From NCBI RefSeq assembly GCF_035917975.1, contig NZ_CP109130.1, positions 5,084,001-5,148,000 of the forward strand: a stretch of 64,000 nt of DNA, given 5' to 3'. A program made the position numbers and the translations under genes. The notes beneath the pieces are model-generated. The model worked only from the letters and a program-made list of their open reading frames with translations, searched no databases and was not told the DNA's origin. The stretch comes from Streptosporangium sp. NBC_01756 (lineage in GTDB: Bacteria > Actinomycetota > Actinomycetes > Streptosporangiales > Streptosporangiaceae). Positions 45,127 to 53,714 of this stretch are shown piece by piece (the first letter of the stretch is position 1; each line of letters begins with the position of its first letter).

Positions 45127-45879
45127 ATGGTCAGAGAGCGACAGATCCTGGCATGTTCGGGAGTCTTGTACCCGCCTGAGGGCTTTCCCGCTGAACGGGT
45201 AGGCGCCCAGATCTGGCAGGCGCTGCGGCTTGCCGATGTGCAGAAGCCACGGGTCTGTCTGATCGCCACCGCGACGGGTGACTCGCGTGTCTCCATCGAC
45301 CGCTGGTACGAGCGGGCCGACTTCTTCGGGGCCGGTGAGATGTCGCATCTGGAGCTGTTCGTCCGGCCGAATGTCGCGGACGTCCGCGCTCATCTGCTGG
45401 CCCAAGACGTGATCTTCGTGTCGGGCGGCAGCGTGGTGAACTTGCTGGCGGTCTGGCGCGCGCACCGGCTCGACGCCGTCCTGCGGGACTGCTGGGAGGC
45501 GGGGGTGGTGCTGGCCGGGCAGAGTGCAGGCAGCCTGTGCTGGCACCTGGGCGGGGTGACCGACTCCTTCGGTGACTCCCTCGACGCCGTCGACAACGGG
45601 TTGGGCTTCCTGCCGTACAGCAACGGAGTCCACGACGACCTGGGCGACCAACCCCGGCGCCGGCGTTTCCGCGAACTCGTCGGCGTGGGAGCTCTCCCGC
45701 CGGGCTACGCGACGGAGGATGGTGTCGCCCTCCACTACGTGGGTGACCGGCTTCACGACGTGCTGGGTGTCCTCCCTGACCGGAGCGCATGGTTCGTCGA
45801 ACCCGACAGCGTGGAAGGACACCGGCACCAGGCTCTTCCTGCTCGTTCCTGGCTGCCTTCGAAAACAGGATCGGCGTAG
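45127..45879 (+). CDS. peptidase S51 (peptidase E / cyanophycinase-like) protein
   Basis: 250 residues. Nucleophile elbow GQSAGSLCWHLG (Ser at about 140) preceded by VIFVSGGSVVNLLAVWR, and GLGFLPYSNGVHDD, all S51 features; His and Asp partners are plausible in the same regions. Peptidase E cleaves Asp-X dipeptides; members of this subgroup are less specific. A GGGGAAGAGGA ribosome site precedes ATG 45127. The last ~15 residues look unlike the family, and the gene ends 41 bp before a tRNA scar. Confidence 0.82.
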   Translation: MVRERQILACSGVLYPPEGFPAERVGAQIWQALRLADVQKPRVCLIATATGDSRVSIDRWYERADFFGAGEMSHLELFVRPNVADVRAHLLAQDVIFVSGGSVVNLLAVWRAHRLDAVLRDCWEAGVVLAGQSAGSLCWHLGGVTDSFGDSLDAVDNGLGFLPYSNGVHDDLGDQPRRRRFRELVGVGALPPGYATEDGVALHYVGDRLHDVLGVLPDRSAWFVEPDSVEGHRHQALPARSWLPSKTGSA

Positions 45880-45920
45880 GGGAGCACTGAGGCTCTCCAG
45901 AATCGTTTGGAACACCTCAG

Positions 45921-45965
45921 ATTCCCCAGCTGCCAGCGCGGGTTCGATTCCCGTCACCCGCTCCA
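45921..45965 (+). repeat. displaced 3' fragment of tRNA-Gly (second integration scar)
   Basis: The segment from TTCCCCAGCTG through GCGGGTTCGATTCCCGTC to CACCCGCTCCA matches the anticodon-arm 3' side, T arm, acceptor and encoded CCA of a tRNA-Gly. The 5' half is absent and no intact tRNA-Gly lies in the window. It overlaps the last codons of the alpha/beta hydrolase gene on the other strand. Confidence 0.8.
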
Positions 45966-46745
45966 CTCTGCCTGGTTGTGCCGGCTCAGGTGTCCGACCA
46001 GGAGGCGTAGCAGAGCTTCCGGGTCTTCGAGGTGCGGGTCATGCCCGGTGGGCAGGGACGCTTCTCGCACCGACGGCGACTCCCGCACGGCCGCCTTCAG
46101 CGCGTGGTGCAACCAGGCGCAATACGCCTCCCAGGCGGAGGCGAGATGTTCGGGGAACATGCCGGCGAAGGCCGTTCCATCACCGCTGACCACAAGGAGC
46201 GGACAGCGCGCGGCGCGATAGGCGGAGAAGAGGTCGAGAACATCGATCTCTCGCATGACCTGGAGGAATGACTCGGAGAGCCCCTGCCCCATCTCGCCCA
46301 GAAACGAGGTCATCTCCTGGCACGCACGTGCCGCTGCCGCCTCGTCCAGGCCGAAGAACTGGCCAGGATGCGTCGGGTTGCCGTGGCCATCGAGGTTGAC
46401 CGCGAGCGGACACTCCGGATGCTCGTCGGCCCACAGCGCGGCGACCATGCCTCCCAGGGAGTGCCCGACGATCACAGGCCGGTGAAGTCCGACCTCGTCG
46501 ACGACGGCGGCGACGTCCGCCAGCGCTTCCTTCCACGACCACGGTGCCTCACCGGACTCACCATGGCCGCGCAGGTCCATGGTCACCGGCCGGAAGCCGC
46601 TCTCCGAGAGAAGCCCCGCGAAGACATCCCAGTCCCCGCGTGTCCGCCCACCGCCATGCAGGAGAAGCACGTCCTCACCGTGCCCCCCATGGTCTTCCGC
46701 CACGATCGGCACATCACCGACCGCAAGCTTCCTGACCGTCCTCAT
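45954..46745 (-). CDS. alpha/beta-hydrolase fold enzyme
   Basis: 263 residues. Oxyanion motif LLLHGGGRTRGDW, RGHGES, nucleophile elbow GHSLGGMVA (Ser at about 100), VVSGDGTAF with the acidic residue region, and catalytic His in TGHDPHLEDP. Substrate unknown. ATG 46745 is preferred over 46781. Its last four codons (EWSG and stop) are encoded by the tRNA-Gly fragment, so its original 3' end was probably replaced by an integration event. Confidence 0.82.
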   Translation of the reverse strand: MRTVRKLAVGDVPIVAEDHGGHGEDVLLLHGGGRTRGDWDVFAGLLSESGFRPVTMDLRGHGESGEAPWSWKEALADVAAVVDEVGLHRPVIVGHSLGGMVAALWADEHPECPLAVNLDGHGNPTHPGQFFGLDEAAAARACQEMTSFLGEMGQGLSESFLQVMREIDVLDLFSAYRAARCPLLVVSGDGTAFAGMFPEHLASAWEAYCAWLHHALKAAVRESPSVREASLPTGHDPHLEDPEALLRLLVGHLSRHNQAEWSG

Positions 46746-46916
46746 ACAGGTCACCGCCTTCGTCGCGGCCCTTCCTAGCACCCGGGCGCAGCAGCCGCCA
46801 CAGTTTTTCCCACCGGACAGGACGGTCTCGAACGGAGCGAAGCGCAGGGTCGTCCCGTCGGCTTACCGCACCCTTCGTGCTTTGCGTATCGCCGCCGCCG
46901 ACGGGGAATGACTGGT

Positions 46917-47579
46917 ATGGGTAGAACCATGATCTTATTGAGGCGGACGCTCCGAGTCGCAGTACTCACTTTTCTGATCATCCCGTTCACCGCAACCCCG
47001 CAGGCGGCAGCCGACTCGCGCAAGCGGTTACCGGCCGAGGCCGGAGCGTCGGCCCGCCGTGTGCTGGCCCAGCTGAAAGTCGCCAGGCCATTGTCGATCC
47101 GCGGTTACAGTCACCGGCGGTTCCAGCCCCGATGGGCGCACCACAAGGGCAGGTGCGACGCACGAGAGGTGGTCCTGGCCCGCGACGGGCGACGCGTGCG
47201 CAGAAACGCGGCCTGCCACCCGGTCAAGGGCCTCTGGTACAGCCCGTACGACGGCAAGTGGCTGAAAAGCGAGAAGCAGGTAGACATCGACCACGTGGTG
47301 CCGTTGGCACACGCCTGGCGCTCTGGCGCCGGCAAATGGAGCCAGGCGAAGAGGCGCGCCTTCGCCAACGACCTCACCCGCCCCGAGCTGGTGGCGGTCA
47401 GCCACTCCGTCAACATCGCCAAGGGTGCCCAAGGGCCGCAGAGCTGGCGTCCGCCGCGTCGCAGCCACTGGTGCCGCTACGCAACCTCATGGATCACCGT
47501 GAAGCGTCACTACCGGCTCTCCGTGACCAAGGACGAGAAGGTGGCCCTGCTCAACATGCTCCGCACCTGCCGAGGGTGA
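46917..47579 (+). CDS. secreted HNH endonuclease (GmrSD/DUF1524-like)
   Basis: 220 residues. N-terminal signal peptide (about 1-30, core AVLTFLIIPFTATPQAAA), then a nuclease domain with DIDHVVPLAHAWRSGAGKW (metal-binding Asp/His pair near 120) and LVAVSHSVNIAKGAQGP, as in secreted actinomycete HNH proteins. Four Cys residues could form two disulfides outside the cell. It may degrade extracellular DNA. Alternative start ATG 46929. Confidence 0.85.
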   Translation: MGRTMILLRRTLRVAVLTFLIIPFTATPQAAADSRKRLPAEAGASARRVLAQLKVARPLSIRGYSHRRFQPRWAHHKGRCDAREVVLARDGRRVRRNAACHPVKGLWYSPYDGKWLKSEKQVDIDHVVPLAHAWRSGAGKWSQAKRRAFANDLTRPELVAVSHSVNIAKGAQGPQSWRPPRRSHWCRYATSWITVKRHYRLSVTKDEKVALLNMLRTCRG

Positions 47580-47688
47580 CCTGCCGGTCCGCGATCCACC
47601 CGTGCCCCTCGGCCGGTCACCCACCACCGGTCCGCGATCCACCCGCGCCCCTCGTAAGATCTTCCGGTACCCAGGGACTGGAGCGAGC

Positions 47689-47976
47689 ATGGCCGACTAC
47701 GACTTTCCACCCTCGCTGCTGGAGGCCCAGCGCGCCTATGACGCCGCGGACGCCCGCGTGCAGGAGGTGACGGACGCACTGCCGTCATCGATGGCGGTTC
47801 TGTCCGGTGAGGCGGAGATCAGCATGGAGCAGAGGCAGGCCCTGGCTGACGCCCGCGCCGAGCGGCTCCACCGGTTGGCCGTGCTGTACCACGACGCCTG
47901 GTGGGACGCCGTGGAGGATCAGCGCGCCGCCAGACTGCAACTGCAGGAGGCGGCCAAGGCCAGGGGAGCCCACTGA
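47689..47976 (+). CDS. small helical protein of unknown function
   Basis: 95 residues, two long amphipathic helices (about 8-32 and 45-90), no signal. MADYDFPPSLLEAQRAYD resembles conserved hypothetical actinomycete proteins. GGAG lies 6 nt before ATG 47689. A direct repeat with core GGTCCGCGATCCACCCG flanks the upstream spacer (47585-47655). Confidence 0.65.
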   Translation: MADYDFPPSLLEAQRAYDAADARVQEVTDALPSSMAVLSGEAEISMEQRQALADARAERLHRLAVLYHDAWWDAVEDQRAARLQLQEAAKARGAH

Positions 47977-48173
47977 CCGTCATCTGCCGTGGCCGCGCGA
48001 CCGGCCGGATGAGATTGTCCCGGTCTTCAACGGCCGGTTCCCCGGTATTGGCCGGCAGGTCAGCCTCGATCGTTAGACCTTGCAGCTGATCGGTTTTGTT
48101 CGCGGGCGTGTCCCCTGGCTCTTTCGGCCTCGCGCACCCGCCCGCGGCACCGTCTCTGCAATGGAGGAACCTG

Positions 48174-49589
48174 ATGCGCGTTGTCCGACTGTCAACCGTT
48201 CCGGTGGCCGTCGCCTTGGCTGTGGCGGGCTTGGCAGCCCCGGCTCTGGCACACGGGAAGCCGAGCGATACCGCCCATACGAAGCATTTTTCGGTCCGCC
48301 GCGACCACCCGGACGTGCGGGTGCCGGTCGTCGTGCGGAAGTCCGGCGAGGCGGTCGTCGACCTGAACGCGGTCGCACCGGGCACGGACTGGGCGGTGGC
48401 GGGTGCCGAGTCGGCGGTCGTCTCCATCTCGGTCGACAACCGGTACGCCACCGATCTTGTCGTCTCCGGTAAGCAGTCCCTGCACCGGCAGCTCGCGCTG
48501 GGGCGGCTCACCGCCGGGCTGCATCAGCTGCGACTGCGTTTCGCGGGCGAACGCTCCGCGGCGGTGAGCACGTCGGTCGTGGTGGACACGCTGAAGGTCT
48601 CGACGTACGCGCCGGGAAGTTCCGAGTACCAGGTGCTGCGGTACGCACCGGTCGTCTACGGGCGCAACATCGCGGCCCTCGGGAACCCGTACCAGAACGC
48701 GACCACCGACACCCCGCTCATCGCCTGGCACGATGCGGCGCCGGCCGCCACTCCCGGCCACACGAAGCTCACCTACTCGGTGGTGTGGAGCAATGAGGAC
48801 GGCGGGACGAACACGCCGGCGCTGATGGCCCGTTGGGGGCGGACGACCGACATCGAGTGGATCTACGCCGTCGAAGTCGACGAGCACGGCAACCGGGTCG
48901 CGGGCAGCGACACCTACCAGGCCGCCAACCACGAGACGCTGCACTTCTCCGGCCGGTACGAGGGCGACCACGCCCTGCTGGAGACGTGCACGTCGAACAA
49001 CAACATGTGCGACGTCGTGGACGACCCCATGCGGTTCTTCCTGTCGGCCCTGCCGACCCTGCCGGCCGGTCAGGCCCGCGAGCACCTCCTGGACACCAAC
49101 CCCTGGATCTACGAGATCATGGCGAAGGAGATGCTCCGCGAGGGCAAGATCGAGGCGGCGTCGGCGGCGACGCCGACCACCGCGGAGGTGAGCGACCAGC
49201 GCAACTATCTGTACGCGGTGGTCAAGAAGACCACGCAGTCGGCCAACACGGGGACGTCCTGGGTCGGTGTCTCGCTCGGCGTGCGCCTCGTCAACGGCGA
49301 CACCGTCTATCTGTCGCACCACGGTGATCCGACCTGGTCCCTCCAGCGTGACGACGCGGCGGCCACCACCGTCGAACTGCCCGCCGGTACGACGGCCGAC
49401 GACATCGCCGAGGTGACCGCCCACCGCATCGTGGTCGGCACCGACACCGGCGCGGCCGTACACGTCACCGCGATCAATCGCGGCTTCCTCCTCGGCCAGG
49501 ACTACCTCCCCCAGCAGTCGTTCCTGACCTGGAACGGTGATGTCCTCCTCGACGGCACCACCACCTCGGCCGTGCTCTGGCGGCGCTGA
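48174..49589 (+). CDS. large secreted protein of unknown function
   Basis: 471 residues. Signal peptide of about 26 residues ending ALAHG. The mature protein is beta-rich with no membrane segment; segments RYAPVVYGRN, PLIAWHDAAP, LTYSVVWSNEDGGTN and a central pair of Cys (ETCTSNNNMCDVV). I recognise no named family; the middle is reminiscent of secreted jelly-roll-type proteins. GGAGGAA precedes ATG 48174 by 5 nt. Monocistronic. Confidence 0.6.
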   Translation: MRVVRLSTVPVAVALAVAGLAAPALAHGKPSDTAHTKHFSVRRDHPDVRVPVVVRKSGEAVVDLNAVAPGTDWAVAGAESAVVSISVDNRYATDLVVSGKQSLHRQLALGRLTAGLHQLRLRFAGERSAAVSTSVVVDTLKVSTYAPGSSEYQVLRYAPVVYGRNIAALGNPYQNATTDTPLIAWHDAAPAATPGHTKLTYSVVWSNEDGGTNTPALMARWGRTTDIEWIYAVEVDEHGNRVAGSDTYQAANHETLHFSGRYEGDHALLETCTSNNNMCDVVDDPMRFFLSALPTLPAGQAREHLLDTNPWIYEIMAKEMLREGKIEAASAATPTTAEVSDQRNYLYAVVKKTTQSANTGTSWVGVSLGVRLVNGDTVYLSHHGDPTWSLQRDDAAATTVELPAGTTADDIAEVTAHRIVVGTDTGAAVHVTAINRGFLLGQDYLPQQSFLTWNGDVLLDGTTTSAVLWRR

Positions 49590-49662
49590 GGCCACCGCCT
49601 GGCGGGCGCCGGTCGGCATCCGGCGCCCGCTCACCTCATCGGACCCGAATAAGACGTTTCCA

Positions 49663-49829
49663 TCGATCGATCGACTGGCTATGAATTCCACGAGCAAGGC
49701 GAGACGGATGGATTTCGGAGCCTCTGCCGCAGGAATGCACAGATATGAGGGCTTATAACGGAGAAGTGCCCTATGCGTGGTTGACGCGATCTCGTCGGTC
49801 TGGTTACCGTTATTTCAATCGATCGATTG
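49663..49829. promoter_or_regulatory. TCGATCGA-type palindromes before the tetR operon
   Basis: TCGATCGATCGA (49663-49674) and the perfect 14-bp palindrome CAATCGATCGATTG (49816-49829). The second ends 10 nt before the GTG of the TetR gene, next to its ribosome site, so it would block its own expression when bound. AT-rich DNA lies between them (49675-49780). Confidence 0.5.
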
Positions 49830-49839
49830 GGAGTCGCTC

Positions 49840-50505
49840 GTGAATCTTGCGGAGATCCAGCAGGCGGCGGTCTGGCTGTTCGCCCAGAAGGGGTACGCCG
49901 CGACCGGCATCCGCGAGCTCGGACGTACCGCGGGCATCAACTCCGCGACCTTGTACCACTACGCCGGAGGCAAGGAGGAGATCCTCTCCGGCATCATGCG
50001 CTCGTGCCTTGACGAGCTGCTGCGCTCCGCGATCGACGCGGTCGGCGCGTCGGCCGACCCCGGCATCCAGCTGGCACGCCTGGTGCGGGCGCACGTGGGA
50101 CTGTCCGCGCTCAATCCGCTGACGGCCAAGGTGACCGACCAGGAGATGCGCGCCCTGACGTCGGAGGATCGCGAAGCACTCGTCGGCATGCGCGACGACT
50201 ATGAGTCGATCTTCGCCAAGGTCATCGAACGCGGCGCGCGCACCGGCGTCTTCCAGCTCACCGATCTCCGCCTCGCCCGGCTGGCGCTTCTGGAGATGTG
50301 CAACGGAGTCGCCAACTGGTACCGCCCGGACGGGCGGCTGGCCGTCACCGACGTTCAGGACCGGTTCGCCGAGTTCGCCTGCCGGCTTGTCGGAGTCCCG
50401 CCGGTGAGCCGCGAGGAGTCCGGGGATCTGCCGGTCCCCATCCGGCTGGCCAGCGAGCCCGCCACCGATCACACGTTCACAGCGAGCACGGAGGCTGCCG
50501 GATGA
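49840..50505 (+). CDS. TetR-family regulator of a catabolic operon
   Basis: 221 residues. N-terminal helix-turn-helix (IQQAAVWLFAQKGYAATGIREL, INSATLYHYAGGKEEIL) and a C-terminal ligand domain of the TetR_C_33-like kind. The GTG at 49840 follows GGGAG by 7 nt and is favoured over an upstream ATG (49777) that would place the operator in the coding region. Its stop overlaps the next gene's ATG (ATGA). Confidence 0.87.
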   Translation: MNLAEIQQAAVWLFAQKGYAATGIRELGRTAGINSATLYHYAGGKEEILSGIMRSCLDELLRSAIDAVGASADPGIQLARLVRAHVGLSALNPLTAKVTDQEMRALTSEDREALVGMRDDYESIFAKVIERGARTGVFQLTDLRLARLALLEMCNGVANWYRPDGRLAVTDVQDRFAEFACRLVGVPPVSREESGDLPVPIRLASEPATDHTFTASTEAAG

Positions 50506-51371
50506 ACATCATCGACGCCCGGGTGCGGCTCCCCCAGGAGCTCCGTCCCAGCCCCACCTATGCCGCACCCAGGCGGCAGACCGAGCAGTACGACAGGGTC
50601 CTGCAGCTGACCGACAAGATGAACACCGGCGGCCTGGCCGACCTGCTCCAGGTCATGGACGCCGAAGGCGTCGGCCGGGCGGTCATGCACGCCGAGTCCG
50701 AGGGAGGCGAGTCGGCCGAAGCGCTCAACGAGGCACTGTGCCAGGTCCTGGCCAAACATCCCGACCGCTTCGCGGGCATCGGCTGCGTCGACGTCGCGGG
50801 TGTCCGGCCGACCCGGATCGCCCGGCAGGCGGCCTCGATCGCCGACCTCGGCCTGCTCGGGATCACACTCCAGCCGGCGTTCTTCGGACTCGACATCGAC
50901 GACCGCAGCCTCTACCCGATGTACTCCCGCGCCGAAGAGCTCGGCCTGATCGTCGCCGTGCACACAGGCATCACCTACAGCCGCATGCACCCGCTGCGCC
51001 ACGAACGGCCGGAGCTGCTGGACCAGGTGGCCTGCGACTTCCCCGACCTGACGCTGATCGCCAGCCACGCCGGCTGGCCCTGGGTGACCGAGTACTGCGC
51101 GGTGGCCCGCCGCCATCCGACGGTCTACCTGGAGTTCGGCGCCCTGGCACCGAAGTACGTCGCCAGGGCCGGGACCGGGTGGGACCCGCTGTTCGGCATG
51201 ATGCCCAACGTCCTACGTGATCAGGTGCTCTACGGCACCGACTGGCCCATGATCTCCCCCACCCGCGCCATCGCGGAATGGCGCGCCTCGGGGCTGCCGG
51301 GCGCGGCGCTCCAGGCCCTCATGCATGACAACGCCGCCCGCCTCTTCGGCCTCGGGAGTCCCTCGCAGTGA
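50502..51371 (+). CDS. amidohydrolase-family (ACMSD-like) metal enzyme
   Basis: 289 residues, amidohydrolase 2 fold: MNIIDARVRLP, VAVHTGITYS with the metal His, LIASHAGWPWVTE with the second His, and LYGTDWPM with the active Asp. The canonical HxH near strand 1 is DAR rather than an HxH pair, so metal binding may differ. Decarboxylase or hydrolase of an aromatic or small acid is likely. GGAGG lies 8 nt upstream. Overlaps both neighbours by 4 nt. Confidence 0.82.
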   Translation: MNIIDARVRLPQELRPSPTYAAPRRQTEQYDRVLQLTDKMNTGGLADLLQVMDAEGVGRAVMHAESEGGESAEALNEALCQVLAKHPDRFAGIGCVDVAGVRPTRIARQAASIADLGLLGITLQPAFFGLDIDDRSLYPMYSRAEELGLIVAVHTGITYSRMHPLRHERPELLDQVACDFPDLTLIASHAGWPWVTEYCAVARRHPTVYLEFGALAPKYVARAGTGWDPLFGMMPNVLRDQVLYGTDWPMISPTRAIAEWRASGLPGAALQALMHDNAARLFGLGSPSQ

Positions 51372-52939
51372 CACGGCAGCCGGCAGGGAACAGTGACAGT
51401 GACGGAGCCACCATCACCGCCATGCTCACCCGGGCGGCAGCCGTCACCCCCGACGCGGTCTTCCTGCGCACAAGCGAGGGAGACCTGACCTACCGGCAGG
51501 CCGAGCAGCAGTCGGCCGGGCTCGCGACGGCCTTCGCCCAGGCTGGAATGGGGGCGGGCAGTTGTGTCGCCCTGCTGATGCACAACAGCCTCGACCAGGT
51601 TCTCGTCTGGTTCGCCCTGGCCCGGCTGGGTGCCGTCCACGCTCCCCTCAACACCGCCCTGCTCGGGGACCGTCTCATCCACGCCCTGCGGGTGGCGGAG
51701 GCCTCGGTGCTGATCGCCGACGCCGAGCTGCTACCGGTCCTCACGCCCGTGCTCGATCGGCTTCCCGAGCTGAAGCGGGTCATCGTGAACGGCGTCACGA
51801 GCGACGACCGGTTCGAGGACCTGGCCGGCTATCGGCGCTGCACGGACCCGGCCTCTGCCACCGAGGTCGACGAGCTGGCCGCGGCGACCATGCTGTTCAC
51901 CTCCGGCACGACCGGTGCGTCCAAGGCGTGCGTCCTGTCACACCGATACCTGGCCCGGCAGGGACAGCTGCACGCCCAGCATCTGGGGCTGCGGGCGGGC
52001 GACGTCCTGTACTGCCCTTTCCCGCTGTTCCACATCGACGCGGCCACGCTGACCGTCGTGGCGGCTCTGGCGTGCCGGGGCACCGCCGCGCTGAGCCGCC
52101 GCTTCAGCGCCTCACGGTTCTGGGCGGAGGTCCGGGCCTTCGACGCGTCCGTTTTCAACTTCATGGGCGCGACGCTGACGATCCTGTGGAAACAGCCGCC
52201 CGGTGCCGGAGACCGCGACCACCGGGTACGGCTGGCGTGGGGAGTGCCGATGCCCGAGTGGCGACGCGGCTGGGAGGAGCGGTTCGGCATCCCGCTCAGA
52301 GGGATCTACGGCCTGACCGACGGTGGGATCCCCGTCTATGACACCGTCGACGGTCCGCAGAGACCGGGGACCTGCGGCCTGGTGATCCCGGAGTTCGACG
52401 TCCGGATTGTGGACGACAGCGGACAGCCGTTGCCCAGCGGACACGTCGGCGAGATCGTCGTGCGCGGCCGCGAGCCGGGGTTGACGATGAACGGCTACCA
52501 CGCGATGCCCGAGGCCACAGCGCAGGTCTTCAGGCACGGCTGGCTGCACACCGGTGATCTCGGCACGTTGGACGACGACGGATACCTGACCTTCGAGGGC
52601 CGGCTCAGCGACTCCATCCGCCGGAGGGGCGAGAACATCTCCGCCTACGAGGTGGAACAACTGCTGATCAGACATCCGGCGGTGCTGGAGGCAGCCGCCA
52701 TCGGTGTGCCCAGCGAGCTCACCGAGGAGGACCTCAAGGCCGTCGTCGTGCTCAGACCCGGGGCGGGGCTGACCCCCGAAGAGCTGCACGCGTTCTGCCG
52801 GGAGACGGCGCCGCGCTTCATGGTGCCCCGCTACATCGAGTTGGTGCCGGCCCTTCCGAAGACACCGACGCAGAAGATCGAGAAATTCCGCCTGCGGCAG
52901 GACGGGATCACGCCGGCCACCTGGGACAGCGGAACATGA
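51368..52939 (+). CDS. acyl-CoA ligase (AMP-forming, CaiC-like)
   Basis: 523 residues, ANL superfamily. P-loop LFTSGTTGASKACVLSH (about 178-194), GIYGLTDGG, the hinge-region motif GWLHTGDLG followed by RRRGENISAYEVE, and the catalytic Lys in KTPTQKIEKFRL near the C-terminus. Best match is crotonobetaine/carnitine- or fatty-acid-CoA ligases. The GTG start overlaps the amidohydrolase stop (GTGA). Third gene of a coupled TetR operon, pointing to activation of a carboxylic acid released by the amidohydrolase. Confidence 0.9.
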   Translation: MTRQPAGNSDSDGATITAMLTRAAAVTPDAVFLRTSEGDLTYRQAEQQSAGLATAFAQAGMGAGSCVALLMHNSLDQVLVWFALARLGAVHAPLNTALLGDRLIHALRVAEASVLIADAELLPVLTPVLDRLPELKRVIVNGVTSDDRFEDLAGYRRCTDPASATEVDELAAATMLFTSGTTGASKACVLSHRYLARQGQLHAQHLGLRAGDVLYCPFPLFHIDAATLTVVAALACRGTAALSRRFSASRFWAEVRAFDASVFNFMGATLTILWKQPPGAGDRDHRVRLAWGVPMPEWRRGWEERFGIPLRGIYGLTDGGIPVYDTVDGPQRPGTCGLVIPEFDVRIVDDSGQPLPSGHVGEIVVRGREPGLTMNGYHAMPEATAQVFRHGWLHTGDLGTLDDDGYLTFEGRLSDSIRRRGENISAYEVEQLLIRHPAVLEAAAIGVPSELTEEDLKAVVVLRPGAGLTPEELHAFCRETAPRFMVPRYIELVPALPKTPTQKIEKFRLRQDGITPATWDSGT

Positions 52940-53014
52940 CAGCGCCGATGCGCTGATCGGACTCCTCCACTCCACCGGGATCGAGACGGATCAGGTCATG
53001 ACCGCCCGGCCGAC

Positions 53015-53110
53015 GCAGTGCCCCGGCCCGCCCCGCTCCGGCCCGGTCCGCCCCGCTCCGGCCCGCTCCGCCCCGCTCCGCCCCGCTCCGGTCCGGTCCG
53101 GTCCGGCGAG
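53015..53110. repeat. CCGCCCCGCTCCGG tandem repeat
   Basis: Six or more units of 14-15 bp with core CGCCCCGCTCCGG, decaying into GGTCC repeats. It lies after the acyl-CoA ligase gene in a spacer (52940-53333) with no gene. Confidence 0.7.
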
Positions 53111-53269
53111 CGTTCCGGGCCGGACCGGACTGAGCCGCCTCGTCGGCCGGCGACGTCCGAGAAGCCGGCACTGGCCGACGCCCCTTGGAAGGCACGTGCG
53201 AGGGCCTTGGCGCTGCCCGACCGGTCGTGCTTCTCGCCGGGATGGCGGCTTCAAGATTTTGATCAACCA

Positions 53270-53298
53270 TTGGCATGATCACGAGGAGTCTGTACTGT
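53270..53298 (+). promoter_or_regulatory. strong sigma70-type promoter
   Basis: TTGGCA, a 17-nt spacer, then TACTGT, 35 nt before the ATG of the small secreted protein. The spacing is ideal for the principal sigma factor. Confidence 0.65.
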
Positions 53299-53333
53299 CG
53301 GCTGCGACAGGTGTCCGCGATCTTGGAGAGGCC

Positions 53334-53606
53334 ATGAGAAGCCGAGCAAGCATTCGGGTAGCCATACTTGGAACAGCCCTGGCCATGACGGCAGGTGTGG
53401 GCGTAGTCGGGACCACCACGGCTTCGGCCGCGTCGTCGACTGCCACCTCCACGCAGTCCGTCCTGGCCACGTGGCGGTACTACGACACGTTCTCGTCCTA
53501 CCTGCGGTGCCTGGACAAGGGGGCCGCACTGGAGCGCAGCGGCTACGCAAGCGACTCCCGGTGCGATTCGGACCATCCCTTCTGGCAGTTGTGGGTCCTG
53601 CGCTGA
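53334..53606 (+). CDS. small secreted two-cysteine protein
   Basis: 90 residues. Signal peptide (about 1-33) with hydrophobic core AILGTALAMTAGVGVVG and ending ASA. The mature ~57 residues are rich in aromatic residues, with two Cys (LRCLDKG and SRCDSDH) likely forming one disulfide, ending FWQLWVLR. Similar small exported proteins are common in streptomycetes and their relatives; no function is assigned. GGAG/GAGAGG precedes ATG 53334. Confidence 0.72.
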   Translation: MRSRASIRVAILGTALAMTAGVGVVGTTTASAASSTATSTQSVLATWRYYDTFSSYLRCLDKGAALERSGYASDSRCDSDHPFWQLWVLR

Positions 53607-53714
53607 CACGCTGACAGTTCAACCGGAACCTGTCCGTCGATCACGGTGGCGGACGTCATGGTCGTCTTCCTCGGCGGCCTCCCGCCGGGCGTCGTCGATC
53701 GTTCGGTATGAGGT

